A stretch of 64,000 bases of DNA from Beverwykella pulmonaria (Eukaryota > Ascomycota > Dothideomycetes > Pleosporales > Melanommataceae): NCBI GenBank assembly GCA_001599595.1, contig BCHH01000006.1:150846-214845 (forward strand). Reading direction: 5' to 3'. Below, piece by piece: positions 1 through 12,061 of this stretch. Below the pieces are notes generated by a model. That model was not told the origin of the DNA, did not search any database, and was given only the letters and a program-made list of their open reading frames with translations. The translations under genes and the position numbers were made by a program. How positions within the stretch are numbered: the stretch's first letter is position 1; each line of letters starts with the position of its first letter.

Positions 1-552
1 CCCCCCTCCTGTCTGATTCGACTTGGCATCTGCGAGCGCGGTTGTTGTGCCTTGCGCTACTCCTCCGCCTCCTCCTACAGTAACGGTGACGAATTGTGGG
101 GCGCCAGAGACGGAGACGAAGACTGTTTGCTTTGGACTTAGTTCGCCTTTTTCTTTGGGGGAGCGGAGAGTTTGCGTAATGATTTGCGTTATGAAGGATT
201 GTTTGGTTTGGGAAAGAGATTGGAATTGTGGGATTGTTGTGGCGGATGGACGAAATGTGGGTGAGGACGAGAGGGGCCGCTGGGAGGATGTAATTGCTGT
301 TGGGCCCGTTTTAGTGGTTGGTGAGGAGAGTTTTGTTGCGGCTTTTGTGGGTACAGTGGTTGTTGTTGTTGCTGGAAAGGGCCCCAGGGCTGGGATTGCA
401 TCTTTCAATGGGGAGGTTGGCAATGCTGAGGATATGGTTGGAGTGGCAACCTGGCGACGCTCGTCACGGCCATCTTCCCTTGCTATGAGTCCGGGAATGC
501 GGATTAATAGTGGCGGTGGAGGAGGAGCTCTTCGTTTCGATCTCCCAAGCAT
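1..552 (-). CDS. Ser/Thr/Pro-rich protein, 3' end beyond window
   Basis: An open frame on the minus strand starts at ATG 552-550 and runs without a stop to the window edge (184 codons). It begins MLGRSKRRAPPPPP. A long stretch rich in Thr, Ser, Pro and Ala follows, then a more ordered segment containing SGAPQFVTVTVGGGGG near residue 155. I do not recognise the family. The composition looks like a linker or a glycosylated extracellular region, but no signal peptide is evident at this start, so an upstream exon may be missing. The strong Ser/Thr bias creates long shadow frames on both strands. Confidence 0.5.
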   Translation of the reverse strand, partial: MLGRSKRRAPPPPPLLIRIPGLIAREDGRDERRQVATPTISSALPTSPLKDAIPALGPFPATTTTTVPTKAATKLSSPTTKTGPTAITSSQRPLSSSPTFRPSATTIPQFQSLSQTKQSFITQIITQTLRSPKEKGELSPKQTVFVSVSGAPQFVTVTVGGGGGVAQGTTTALADAKSNQTGGG

Positions 553-1344
553 TGTGAAAAAGTGTTTAGGGAAAATAGAGGAAGACTTCTAGGGTTGAGC
601 AGAGCAGATGACCTAGACGTCAAAAGGGTTGCACCGTATGGGGTGGGAGACCATGAGATTGACAGCGGGCGCGGGTGGACCAAAACCCGATGGAGAATGG
701 GGAGTTTAATGTTGAAACTCAGGGATTTGAGGCTCCGGGATGTGAGGCTCCGAGATGTGAGGCTCTTGGATGAAACGTCATGGAGACGTCGCGGGATGGA
801 TGAAACAATCGGCGAGGCAAAACTCAGTTGCCCCTCTGAACGTGCACACTGCTTGATCAGGACATTTTGGCCAAGCCACAATTACGCGTACGGAAGAAGA
901 TTTGCTCAACAGTTTGAGTTCAGGTTATGTGGTTTGGATTAATTGGAAGGGCGGATGTGGGATGTCTCAAATAGGCGCATTGATGCTAAGCCTAAGTGGG
1001 CCCCGCTAGAAATGTTTATTGACGTCCAGCCATTGGTATGAGGCTTGATTACACAGACCAATCAGAGAGCTGCTATTGAGATGACGCGGCCTAATAGGAA
1101 TTAGTCTGGCTTCCTTTTCCAGACATAGAAAACATTACGCGTTTCTTCTAGTTCTAGCATGGCAACAATGGTGCGCTGTGCACGCTTCATCTATTTCCAG
1201 CATCTGCAACCATGATCCCTTCTTGATAGCCGTGGCCGATATTCCAAATCCTATGGGAACGACGTTCGCTTCATCTGAGAATCTCGTCTTCGAATTTCAT
1301 TGCAACAACCTCATTCTTCTTCTTCTATCTTCATCAATATTACC
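553..1344. other. Intergenic, divergent promoter region
   Basis: This gap lies between the partial minus-strand gene and the plus-strand MFS gene, so it should hold both promoters. Around 715-775 there is a short imperfect tandem repeat built on a GAGGCTCC/GATGTGAGGCTC core. No convincing gene or RNA was seen. Confidence 0.5.
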
Positions 1345-3302
1345 ATGTCGTCCACATATTCTTGGGCAGCCCAGACGCGACGAATATCCCGCCGTTTCAC
1401 CACGCTTGAGGGATGGCGCGAACTTGGATCTGGAGTCTATGTTTCTGGAACCAGCTTGCGAACCTTTGCAGTCGCGAATCAATACGACCCAGACAGCTAC
1501 AATGATGATCGGACGTCATGGACACGGCCAAGCAGATCGCAGGGTGGCAGTGTGAGAGAGCCTTCGTGGGTTCAAGGAGAGCCGTGGACGGACGGTCCGA
1601 TCACTGAAAACGGAGTGAAGGTGGAAGAGGAAGTGTATCATGTTTTTGAGAAGAGGGAGAAATGGAGTGTTGTTGCTATGATTGGGGTAGCGGGGCTGTT
1701 CTCGGGGCTGTCGTCAAATATATACTTTCCTGCTCTGGATGCTATTGCTAAAGTAGGGCTTTATTCCTGAACTATGAAGACTTTTCTAACCGAAAACAGA
1801 ACTTGAACGTCAGCCTGAACGCAGTCTCTTTGACCATTACGTCGTATCTCATTATCCAAGGAATATCACCACTCTTCTGGGGATCATTGTCAGATACAGT
1901 GGGGAGAAGACCGATATACATCTACTCTTTTCTGGTGTATATCATTGCCAATATTGGGCTTAGTTTTTCTCCAAACTTCGCTGTTTTGTTGGTGTTTAGA
2001 GGTCTGCAAGCTGCGGGTAGTGCGTCAACTGTCAGTATCGGTATGTGACAATCTTGGAAAAAAGGCAAGTGTACATGAATAGGTAACTGACCCTTCTACA
2101 GGAAATGGTGTCATTCAAGATATCACACCTCCCGCGGAGCGAGGCGGATTTATAAGCTTTTACCAAGCAAGTAAGGATACCTATTTACCTCTGTTCATAA
2201 AAATACTGACCCAATATAGTAAGAAACTTCAGTATAGCGATTGGTCCCGTTCTAGGCGGAATCCTGGCGAACTTTCTCGGGTTCAGGTATGCCGTTGTTT
2301 GTTATGCGAAGAAGTTGTGCTTACACAAGTCGTAGATCGATATTTATCTTCCTCCTGATTCTCTCGACCCTCACGATCATAGCAATCATCGTCTTTCTCC
2401 CCGAAACTCTCCGCAGTATCGCTGGAAATGGCTCTCTCCGCCTTACCGGCATCCACCAGCCCTTGATTCGTAGAATACGAAAAGAACCATCATACATGGA
2501 AGATCGCGACGACAGCTTCAGCGCACCCAAAGTCACACTAAAAACCTTCATCGAGCCCCTTCTTTTACTGAAAGAGAAAGACATCTTACTCAGTCTCATC
2601 TTCGGTGGCACAATCTACGCCATTTGGAGCATGGTGACGTCTAGTACAACAGGCCTCTTCAAGGACGCCTTCAAACTCAATGAACTTACCCTCGGTCTCG
2701 CATTCCTCCCTAACGGTCTCGGCACGATTGTTGGATCGACCATCATCGGCAACCTGATGAACAAGTCCTACGTGGAGGCAGAATTGAAATACAAAGAGAC
2801 TCACAACCTACCCGCCGACTACAAACTTCCCAAGAAGGCTATCCCAGCAGATTTTCCCATAGAACATGCGCGTCTTTGCCACACGAAATGGATAATTGTG
2901 ATCTTTACTACGAGTACCTGTCTCTACGGCTTGTCGTTATCTTTCCCTCTCCTCGTATCACGGCCAGGCTGGATCGCACTGCCCCTTACCTTTCAATTCT
3001 TCATCGCCGCGACGTCAAATGCGATATTTGCTGTCAACCAAACTATGGTGTCAGATCTGTGTCCTGGGAAGGGCGCTTCAAGTACCGCAATCAACAATTT
3101 GGTGAGGTGTTCTATGGGGGCCGTTGGCGTCGCTTTCATCGAGCAGATGATCGCTGGGATGGGGGTTGGGTCCGCGTTTTTGGGCCTTGGGATGGTAACG
3201 GTTGCAGTAGTGCCGCTGGCGGTGGTGCAGTGGTATTGGGGTCCGGGATGGAGGAAAGAGAGGATGGAGAGAAAGGCTATGGAAAAGGGCGCTGGGATGT
3301 AG
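1345..3302 (+). CDS. MFS drug:H+ antiporter (DHA1, Qdr/Dtr type)
   Basis: Five exons: 1345-1752, 1800-2040, 2102-2170, 2220-2286 and 2336-3302. All splice phases agree and give 583 residues. The start ATG 1345 has ACC before it; an in-frame codon at 1300 only adds a low-complexity leader. A hydrophilic N-terminus of about 110 residues comes first. The first membrane segment includes GLFSGLSSNIYFPALD. The MFS motif A form GSLSDTVGRRP lies near residue 164 and RGLQAAGSAS follows. A charged central loop and six C-terminal membrane segments complete the fold. Polytopic DHA1 proteins of this type export drugs, polyamines or monocarboxylates at the plasma membrane. The substrate cannot be read from sequence. 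No damage is seen. Confidence 0.92.
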
Positions 3303-3711
3303 ATACCATATCCACGTTTGCTTCGCTAAGCGTGGACAGAGGGAGAGAATACATAGATATATATTCCATGTTATAGAATTTTTACCTTCAGTATTGTGTG
3401 CCTCACATTCCCTAGGCTACAATACTCGGCAGCTCCACCCGTAAACGCACTTATCATTTGGGGGTGTTGGGCCGGAAATCGACAGAAGCAAGGTACAACC
3501 TTGCCAAACACTGGACTTTGAACGTATTTAGCAAATCGGAGATCGCCACAAAGCACTGAAACATATCACGCGCGATGATGGCCTCTTCTTTTTTAAGGCG
3601 AAACGGTAACGCTTCGCAGGACAACTTGATGAGCTTCCATCGTAGAGTGCTACTGTTCTACTCTTGTTCAACCTTTGTATAATCCCATGAAGCCGAGCTG
3701 GAATCGTCGCC
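3303..3711. other. Intergenic, no gene seen
   Basis: About 400 bp separate two plus-strand genes. It should contain the MFS 3' UTR and the hydrolase promoter. The short minus-strand frames here lack any recognisable domain. Confidence 0.5.
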
Positions 3712-5387
3712 ATGATTGTTGGGAAATCGACGGCCGAATACGTATTCATACAAGTCCTCATATACACATTCTCTTATCTCGGGCTGGCATGTCTCATCTA
3801 CTTTTACCTTGCGCTTTCTATCGGCGGTGTCGCGGCGATATCTCACCCAGTTTCCATCGCCATTGAAGCCGTTGGTGCAATCGAGATTTCGTTCTACCTC
3901 TTCTGGTACTTACCTTACCGACATTACCTGCACAAGCAACGACCTTCTTATCCTCCACCGCTTGGTCGGGAACAGCGACAACAGCTGTGGTCTAAGAGTC
4001 TATCAGTAACCTCAGATCTTGAGCTCTTTATTAGCAAATGGATGTGCGGGGCGCATATAGAAGAGTTGAGACGAGAAAATGTAAAGGAGTGGATTCTCTG
4101 GACACTATTTGATCGCGATGGTCCTCCTGGGGATGATGAAGAAGAGTTGGAAGAATATCTAGAGACAATCGAAGAGGCGCTAGGGAGGAATATTAAGCCG
4201 GGCTGGGGACCAGTGAAGAGTTTGAGGTTGAACTTTGATCGTTTTACGATTCGGCATAAGTCATTACTCTTCTATATGGTTAGCTGTCTTTCATTCAGGG
4301 CCTTTGCGTCTCATACTGACCGCGTACGCAGATCGTTGGATTTGCAGACTTCGTCACCTCGATAACACTTCTGATTATGGGGTTCTCATTCTATCGGCAA
4401 CCTCGAGCGAGGTTTTTCAAGTCATTTCCCCTACGGCCCATGACGCTTTTATCTCCCACGCAGTCTGCTGCTCCGAATTTAAGCTACTTCTATCGCCCAC
4501 ATAAGTCTACTACGCATCGCCCCGTTTTCCTCATCCACGGCGTCGGAATCGGACTGGCTCCATACATTCCTATGATCGCGAAGCTTCCCAAGGATGTTGG
4601 CATCCTCGCTATAGAGTTGCTCCCCGTATCCAGCCGTATCACAACAGCTCTTCCACTCGGAGTTGACTTGGCGCGAGAATGCGGGGACATTATCTCACAA
4701 CAAGAGTTTAAAGACTTTGTCTTCATCGGCAACTCCTACGGCACACTCTTCATAAAGCTGTTCCTCGACTCGACTTATCTGTCTAACAGAATGCATTCCA
4801 TCATCATGCTCGATCCGGTCTCCGTGCTCCTCCATTTCCCAGACCTAACCTACAATTTCACAACCCGAGTCCCCGTCGAGGCGAACGAGTGGCAACTTTG
4901 GTGGGCGGCACAAACAGATCCAGATATCGGATTCACGCTCGGACGTCGGTTCTGCTGGCACGACCACGTTCTTTGGCGCGAGAACTTGTTATCTCGCCCC
5001 ACGACGCTGATCATAGGCTCGGAAGATTCATTCGTGAACTCGGAAGCTATTGCGACGTACATCACGGAGGGTACTCCGGAGCCGAGCCCAACTCTAGTAG
5101 GTGGGAAGCCCGAGTTGCAGTGGACGTGGCAGGACCGCGAGAAGTGGAAGACTGAGTTTGGCTTTGATCAGTGGAGGGGCGAGGGGTTGGAGTTGGTTTG
5201 GCTGGAGGGCTATGATCATGGCTCTGGTTTTTTAAGTCCGAAGATGCTTCCGAAAATTGTCGACTGCATTGTGAGGTATTGCCAGAAAGAAAAGAACGAA
5301 ACGAAGGATGTGGCTGGAGAGGGCGACGATGAAGAGGTCGAGCTGGCCTCGAAGCCAAAATCAGGCCATGGAGAGAGTAGCGATTAA
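3712..5387 (+). CDS. Membrane-anchored alpha/beta-hydrolase
   Basis: Two exons, 3712-4278 and 4332-5387, encode 540 residues; the 53 bp intron is in phase 0. The N-terminus has two hydrophobic segments (about 10-60) and a third lies across the splice junction (about 185-210). The rest is an alpha/beta-hydrolase domain: an HG oxyanion motif near 258, a nucleophile elbow GNSYG with Ser near 324, an acid in GSEDS near Asp421 and a His in GYDHGSG near 485. The C-terminal 45 residues are acidic and Lys-rich. The enzyme is probably a membrane-tethered esterase, lipase or peptidase of a fungal family of about 500-560 residues. The substrate is unknown. The triad residues are assigned by position in the fold. 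Confidence 0.88.
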
Positions 5388-5624
5388 GCTGGTAAATAGG
5401 TATGAGGATAGAGCTTTATATGTTTCTAAAGGATAATGATAATGGTTGCATGAGCGATGCAATGAGATAAATGCAAGGTAGGCAATGTGGGGCCGAGACT
5501 AACCAAATGCAGCGAAGCGTGAACTGTGACTTAAAGTAGTTACCACTCAGAACGAACACCACCTCTCTGCTCTCCACTACCACCACCATAACTCCTATTT
5601 CTTCCTCCAATCACAACATCCATC

Positions 5625-6338
5625 ATGTCCAAATCTCGCCCCTTTCCCGCCGTCACTGGAGGCTGTTGCTGTGGTGCCGTCCGCTATCGCATGGAGACGG
5701 CTCCTTTGTATTGCTTCGCCTGTCACTGTACCGACTGTCAAAGACAAACTGGATCAGTCTTCGCTGCATTCGCGAGTATCGAGGCAGACCGTGTCAAATC
5801 GATCGGGCAAATTCCTCCTCAGACCGTGACCGTTACCAGGCCATCGGGAGCCCCGAAAAAGGTCTTTGCCTGCCCGAACTGCAAAACTATCGTCTGGGAT
5901 GCGAGTGGTACTTTCTCTGAAGCAGTCATCAGCGTCAAGATCGGAACGCTGGATATTCCCAGTTTGATGGAGCCGGACATGCATATGTATATCGAGAGCA
6001 AGGTCTCTTGGCTACCGCTGCCGAAGGACGCGAAGATTTGTAGGGGGATGTTTAAAGACACGAAAGTTTGGCCGAAGAGCAGTATTGCAAGGCTGGAGGC
6101 GTGCAAGGCTAAGTTTGAGGAGGAAAAGAAGAATGCATTGCAGGAGGCTATCAAGGAGGAGGATACGGCGCAGGATGAAGCGGAGAGCCAGGCAGATAAG
6201 ACACCAACTGCAGAGTCGCCGGACGAGAAGGACGTGGATGAGGAGGATGCGGAAAAAGAATTTGAAAAGAGACAGAAAGCATTGGAAGAGAGGTTGGAGA
6301 AGTTGACGTTAAAAATAAGCGAGCAGGAAAGGACATGA
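5625..6338 (+). CDS. GFA/CENP-V domain protein with acidic coiled-coil tail
   Basis: A single-exon gene of 237 residues. Residues 1-160 match the glutathione-dependent formaldehyde-activating (GFA, Mss4-like) zinc fold: GGCCCGAVRY (Cys14-16), CFACHCTDC (Cys30, 33, 35, 38), QTGS and CPNC (Cys83, 86). Family members bind zinc, and some handle S-hydroxymethylglutathione or other small thiols. Many fungal paralogues have no known substrate. Residues 160-237 form a Glu/Lys/Asp-rich segment, likely a coiled coil, that most single-domain GFA proteins lack. The start sits in CATCATG after a pyrimidine-rich leader. The GFA assignment is firm; the activity is not. Confidence 0.9.
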   Translation: MSKSRPFPAVTGGCCCGAVRYRMETAPLYCFACHCTDCQRQTGSVFAAFASIEADRVKSIGQIPPQTVTVTRPSGAPKKVFACPNCKTIVWDASGTFSEAVISVKIGTLDIPSLMEPDMHMYIESKVSWLPLPKDAKICRGMFKDTKVWPKSSIARLEACKAKFEEEKKNALQEAIKEEDTAQDEAESQADKTPTAESPDEKDVDEEDAEKEFEKRQKALEERLEKLTLKISEQERT

Positions 6339-9300
6339 CGCTCCAACCTCCATCATCAAGGTCATGTGATATCTGTTATTTCCGAGGAGGGTAAATGAGC
6401 GACATCGACCACGTGGTAGATGTAATGACCCTACTGGCATATACAGTCATTTTTTGTAAGGCAAAATTAACCCTCTTGCCCTATCTCTAAATCCTAATAC
6501 CCCTCTCAATTTTGTGGTGCGCAGAGCGTGTATATAACATACTATCCTGCCTCTTTGTAGCTCTAATCAAGTCTGCACACGCTCCACTTAGTTTTTTCAA
6601 TTATCAAGCGTCTATTGGGATTCGCTTTTGCTTTCCGAAGGGTACGGAAAAGAGCTACTTCCGTTATTAAAGTGATTTCCATACCTTTGAAACCTTCGAA
6701 GCCCCTGAAATGTACATCTCTGCAGTGCGAGAGTACTAGCAAGCCAGAAGAAGCACTTTCACTGAGGATTTGGTTCACTCGTTTATGCTTCTAAAGCAAT
6801 AAGGTAGTATAGACTACGAGGCGTAAGTTCGTGGCTCAAATGGAAAGACTTTAATATTTTGATAGAAATAGTCTCTTCTGTCGATACCAAGTTGCTATAA
6901 TCTCCAGTCGTTATCGATGGGCAGAACAAGATAACCCGGTTTATAGTGAATGACCAGTCAAACTTCGAACAATGGGGATGTTACTGCTTACCACTCCAAC
7001 TCTAATGGGATCTGAAATTGGCACGATGAGAAGGGGCAGTCAATCGTCTGATGGGTAAAAGTGTATATAAGGAGTGTGAAAGCCGTACAGAGCTGACTGC
7101 TCGCACGACGACTTTATATACCCATGAAGGGCAGCTAGCTAGAATAGGACTGATGGTAGAACACGTGCAACACGTGACAGAAATCTTACTAGATCACCTC
7201 AATGGCCCATGCCCGGCACTGGAAGGTTACGGTCATTATGACAACAGGTCTCAAAACCAAACAAACTGCTACCCAAAAAAAGACCACCCTGGTACCTTTG
7301 GCAACTTTGCACCCAAAGAACTCCCAAAAGTTTGGACATCCCACGAGATATCTTCCACCGATCTCCGTTAAGAAGCTCATCTGGTATTTATACCTACAAA
7401 TCCCCAGCGTTCTATTAGCTTTGGCCAAGTGGATTGCTGCAAAGATGTTAAAACACTATACCATATTTCACATGCCCTACGTGTTCTACCACTGCCTATT
7501 CTAGTTAGTTCCCCTTGCATATGTATGTATAGTTCTCGTGGGTGTTATCAGCTCGATACGGGTTCCGCAGTCCTTGTATAAATATCGATCCTTCAGACGA
7601 TTGATTGTCTCTACCATACGTGGCAAGGCTGACCCTTCAAAGTAGCGACTGGAAATGTAGAGCTAGAGAACCTTCTTTGCCTCTCACTAAAATACACCAA
7701 CCGTCTTGAAATGCGCAACAACACTCGCCCTAATTTAGAGGAACTTGGCTTATCTTCAATTAAAAAAAAAAAAGACATCCAATTGATCGGGAATGTACTC
7801 AGAGCGAACACCTCCATCCTGACGACGGCCGTAGTATCATCTATTTCCATTATTTGTTACTGCCAGGAGCGGGGATCTGCACCACTGCGCCACTGCAGCC
7901 AAAAGGTACGGATTATCAACACCAAGCTGATTCGCGTGAAGAATAGTATATATACCCTTACAGATACCATTGCCGCAAGTCTTACAGAGAGCATAAAAAT
8001 ATTCACATATCTCGGTGGGCTCTCCGGAAGCGGAGTGCAGTGAGAAACGCTAAATATCCTTGCCCTCCTATTCAATGGGTGAACGATATGAATATCAAGT
8101 TAAAGTATACGAAAGATGATGAGAAGGAAACTAGAAAGACAACAAGTGGAGGGGTAAGATGGGAGGTGAGGCTCAAACCCAGAGCAAAAAATACCCAGCG
8201 ATCGCAGACTTGGTTGCCGTCTTGTCAACCGCGCATTTACGCGCGCCTACGGATAGAGTCTTGAAGAATAAGACTATTAGTTAGTCAGTCATTAATTAGT
8301 CATGAACACCGAAGAAGATACAGAAGCCCCTCTCCCATCCCTCTATGCCACTTGATACAGCTCACTAAATCCTTCACATCTCAACTTTTCAATCTTCCCT
8401 CCAGCTTACGGTCCCATACACCCCATATCTTGAGACCTGCCTTCATCCCCCAAACTCTTAGCTCAGACCAAAGCCCAACCAGATCATCAAACCGCTCTTC
8501 CTTTCCCTCACCTCCTCCTCTGCCTTCTCGTTTCAGCACCAATCCAGTAAATCTACAGTATGTATTCCCCTCAACCGGCATCTTCCGCTCAGCTCTTATT
8601 GCTGTTCTAGGAAAAGTGTAACGAGCAGGCTTGCCCTAAGGAAGCTGGGCGCACGCTACGAGTCCTGACAGGTGCCAGGATGTGTAGCGCCGGGAATTTG
8701 GTGGTTCTCCTACTCTTGCTCTCTCCTCTACCTGCGTGCGGTCTCGCCTTTGAGATTTTTCTTTTCCCAAAGTTCAGCTGCGCTGACTGTGTACGTTGTG
8801 GAAGAATCACGCGGGATGTGGAGCGAAAACAAGATTAGGGGTTGCTACATTTGACTCGGCGCAAGTTTTGTGCACCGTAAGCTCTAGCCAGGTGTCCAGC
8901 GGGGGTAAAGATTAGGGTAGCTGGATTGTGCAGGGGTAGCATACACTTGTGACAGTGAGGGCTGAGTAACCGGCCAAGAGGCTGACTTGATGAACAGGGT
9001 AGGCATGCATCAACAAGCTTTACCAGTGGATGCATCGATACGAAAGAATTCCTGTACAAGCGTTTGTCTATCTCCGATCGAAGGATTTGTGGCGCGAAGA
9101 ATTTGGTTCGTGGTTCAGCAGCCAGCTCGTTGTCCACTCCCGCCTAGCCTCCATGTCAGCACCTCAAACACCTCACCAATCCCACTCCTCTTCGCTTTTC
9201 CAGCTTTCGCTTCCCGGCGAAGATCGTCATTTGGCCCCCAAGTGCACATATTATGGAGCCAAGGTGCTCGCATATCCTGCACAGCGAACTGGTGATTGGA

Positions 9301-9516
9301 GTCGCTTCTTCGCCCAGCCCTTTAGCGGTGAGAATGCAGATAACGCCAAGCACGAGCGAGCTGTCGGGAACGAGGACGGGAATGGTAGGTGGAACAAGGC
9401 TTATGCTGACAGGCAAGTCGCCTGGTCCGGTGTGATTAAAACGGCCTGCCGGCCCACAGCCGGCTCTCCCCTCTGGTCTCTCAGTTACGACTCACGACTC
9501 ACGACAATTTTCAAAA
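6339..9516. other. 3.2 kb stretch with no supported gene
   Basis: No open frame here shows a domain, a signal peptide or spliceable continuity. It contains poly-A tracts (for example 7769-7781) and pyrimidine-rich patches (8390-8540). The best frames (7051-7371, 7711-8043, 9030-9614) look like chance frames. It may be long regulatory DNA, unrecognised transposon relics or non-coding transcripts. I see no inverted repeats bounding it. Confidence 0.45.
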
Positions 9517-10475
9517 ATGGCTGCTCGCCTCCGGCTTTTGGTGGCGCTCTTCGCACTCTTCACGTTTGCATCCGCGACGTGCTACTGGCCAACTGGGAAC
9601 GCGACCTACGATAGGGATCTGTATGAGCATCAGCCATGCTCCAACGACACAACCAGCCCGCTGAACACAATTTGCTGCGCGCTGAACCGGACGAACTACT
9701 CGGGAGGAGACAAGCTGAACGGCCGAACGAATGATGAGTGCTTGCCCAACGGAATCTGCCGAAACCGTGTGCTCGATCATGGAACGATGCAGATCTCGTA
9801 TTGGAGGGAAACATGCACGTCACAAAACTGGAAGACAGGATTGTGTTTGGATGTCTGTGCCGATAACTGGACGTCAGGAAACGTGCGTGAGATGGGGTTG
9901 ATGTTGCCAGAGCTCATATACTGACTGCATGATAGGGAACGACTGGTGCTATCATGACGCCCTGCGACGGCACTGCTGGGTCCTTGAAATGGTGTTGTGG
10001 GGTGGATACATCTTGTTGTAATGACCCCAAACAAGTCAAAGTCCTTCCATTTGAGTTCCGCGGCGCGATACCAAACACCTCGCAGGGTGTAATAGTTCCT
10101 TTTTCCACGCCTGCCGCTTCATCAACTGCCTCATCTGCTCTATCAACCACTACCGCCGCGTCCACACCTTCCACCTCAGTGTCGAACGCGGATGCCAAAT
10201 CGACTGGCCTCTCAACCGGAGCCAAAGCCGGCATTGGAGTCGCGGCTGCTGTCGGAGGCTTGTTCCTTCTGGGACTGGGGTTCTTCATTGCGCGTCGTAC
10301 AGGAAAGAAAAATGAATCACCGGAACCATACCCTCCCCCTCCACCCCCGGAAAAGGAACAACGCCGGTATGAGCTTGACCACAATATGAGGACTGAGCTT
10401 CCTTACTCGCCTGTACCGCAATCATCACCAGAAGCGGGAACTCGAAAAATGACGCAGTCGTACGAGATGCCATAG
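9517..10475 (+). CDS. Cys-rich type I membrane protein
   Basis: Two exons, 9517-9882 and 9936-10475, give 301 residues. A signal peptide (about 1-21, ending ASAT) precedes a Cys-rich ectodomain that begins CYWPTGN and carries several N-glycosylation sequons and CC pairs. A Ser/Thr/Ala-rich stalk of about 40 residues follows, then one membrane helix (GIGVAAAVGGLFLLGLGFF) and a cytosolic tail with PPPPPP. The layout resembles Mid2/Wsc-like surface sensors, but the ectodomain is not a WSC domain. It belongs to a broadly distributed group of uncharacterised fungal surface proteins. The receptor or sensor role is inferred from topology only. Confidence 0.85.
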
Positions 10476-10761
10476 ATTGTAATGCACTGTTGGAGTTCAG
10501 AGTACGGGAACCATGCCGCAATGATGGGAGCGATGAGATGCATCTACACTTTTTGGCGTTTTAGCGTTGCCGCATTTGAGCGTTTTAGATAGATCTGACG
10601 ATGCAAAATCCCAAACGATTATGTATTTGCGCACAAGGTCGCACCCAAGACTGTTCTGTATTGCGATGACATGCTGGAAGGGCATAATAGCACCTCTTTT
10701 GTCCGGTTCCTATGACCAAGTAACCTATTTTGGGAGCAGAAAGTTGACTGAATCGAAAGCC

Positions 10762-11856
10762 CTACTCGCCATATTTCTTTACCAAGCTCTTCATAATGCT
10801 CACGGCCCCCGATCTATAACCGCCGCCAAACATGGCATAATGATTCAGATGGTGGTAGCTGAGCACTGTCAGCCTCTCCCTATTAGCATCAGTGTAAGAC
10901 TTACAGCTCATACAGCTTCACCCTATCCTCGTACTCGCTTACGGGCTCCGTTTTTGGGCAAAGCTCATGGTACTCCTTGAAGAAGCTTCCTCCAAACCCA
11001 CCGAACATCTTCATGATGCCGAGCTCATACTCACTGTGGGCATAGCAGGCACTAGGGTCGTATACCACATCCTCTGCACCCCTGTCCATGGCCCCAATGA
11101 CACCCACACTTGCGTTGCCGCTCCAGAGGTCGCCGTGCACGACTACTGGGGTAATGCCTTTACCATCATTCAGATGTTCTTCGCCAAGTAGACGTGGAAC
11201 CACTTTCGAGGCCGTCGTTTCGACGAGGTTGTGGAGCTCCTTGTCGGAGCCGTTGGACTTCTTGGATCGTTGCAGGATGAAGCGCAGTCTGTTCTCGGCA
11301 TAGAAGTCGGCCCATGAACTTTTGTACCCGTTTTCCTGCGGCGTATCTCCACAGCACGTAGTCACTGGGAAGCCGAACATGGGCTTGTCGTATCCCTCTG
11401 GTATCGGTGCGGGCGTGGTGTGCAGTTTTGCGAGCTTGGCCGCTAGTGAGGGGGTGCCCGACTTTGCGGCAGAGCGCGATGTGAGGTTCAGGAAGTCGGT
11501 TACGAGGAACGATGTGGATGATTGGGAGGAGAATTGGCCATGGCCAAAGGACTGGGGGCATAAAGAGGGAACGACTTCATTGATTGCATTGAGGGAGGCG
11601 TGTTCGCCTGTCGCCATCTTATAAGTAGCGGTATGCACGGAACTTTGGCTGAGGACCTCTACCAACCTTCAAACATGATCTCGGCCTCCTTCCCCCTCCC
11701 TGTCTTCATAAAGAAATACTTCTCTGTCCCATCAGAGAGTTTCGATGTGATCTTCGACGTTGACGCGGAGCTGCAGCCCCCGCCGCCTGCAGACGACACA
11801 GTCGTGTTCTCAGGATCGAGGTGAAGCAACTCGATGACAGCAGGATCGAGCTTCAT
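10762..11856 (-). CDS. Ketosamine/fructosamine-3-kinase
   Basis: Three exons on the minus strand: 11856-11667, 11607-10905 and 10858-10762, with introns of 59 and 46 bp, give 329 residues. The start MKLDPAVIELLHLD is preferred to an ATG 13 codons upstream. Kinase-fold signatures are KTGRGKEAEIMFEGE (N-lobe Glu), VVVHGDLWSGN (catalytic loop) and DPSACYAHSEYELGIMKMFGG (metal-binding Asp and helix). The family phosphorylates sugar adducts on protein lysines so that they fall off, which is protein deglycation in the cytosol. The length is close to the usual 290-330. The gene diverges from the dienelactone hydrolase across 205 bp. Confidence 0.92.
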
Positions 11857-12061
11857 GGCAGATCGGATTGGCTGCTTGCTGAGAGTATGGAGCATACGAA
11901 GGATGGAAGCACAGGCGATGCATGACGTCGGAGGAACACACCACCTCAGGGCGGAGGAAGGTCGAGCCGAGACAAGCTACGATTGGAGTTGCCCCTCCAC
12001 CCCACCTCAACTTTGGTTTCTCGACGGTCAGTTACCTGTCAAGCTACACAAACAATACACG

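Noticed and set aside
23..592. Plus-strand 189-codon frame at the left edge
   Set aside because: The opposite strand has an uninterrupted frame to the edge with ordered composition (SGAPQFVTVTV), and the plus frame has no recognisable features.
5754..6346. Antisense open frames over the GFA gene
   Set aside because: They arise from the Glu/Lys/Ala-biased tail codons; the plus-strand frame has the zinc motifs.
7711..8043. 110-codon plus-strand frame in the empty 3.2 kb stretch
   Set aside because: It contains a poly-A-derived Lys run and no domain, signal peptide or splice continuity.
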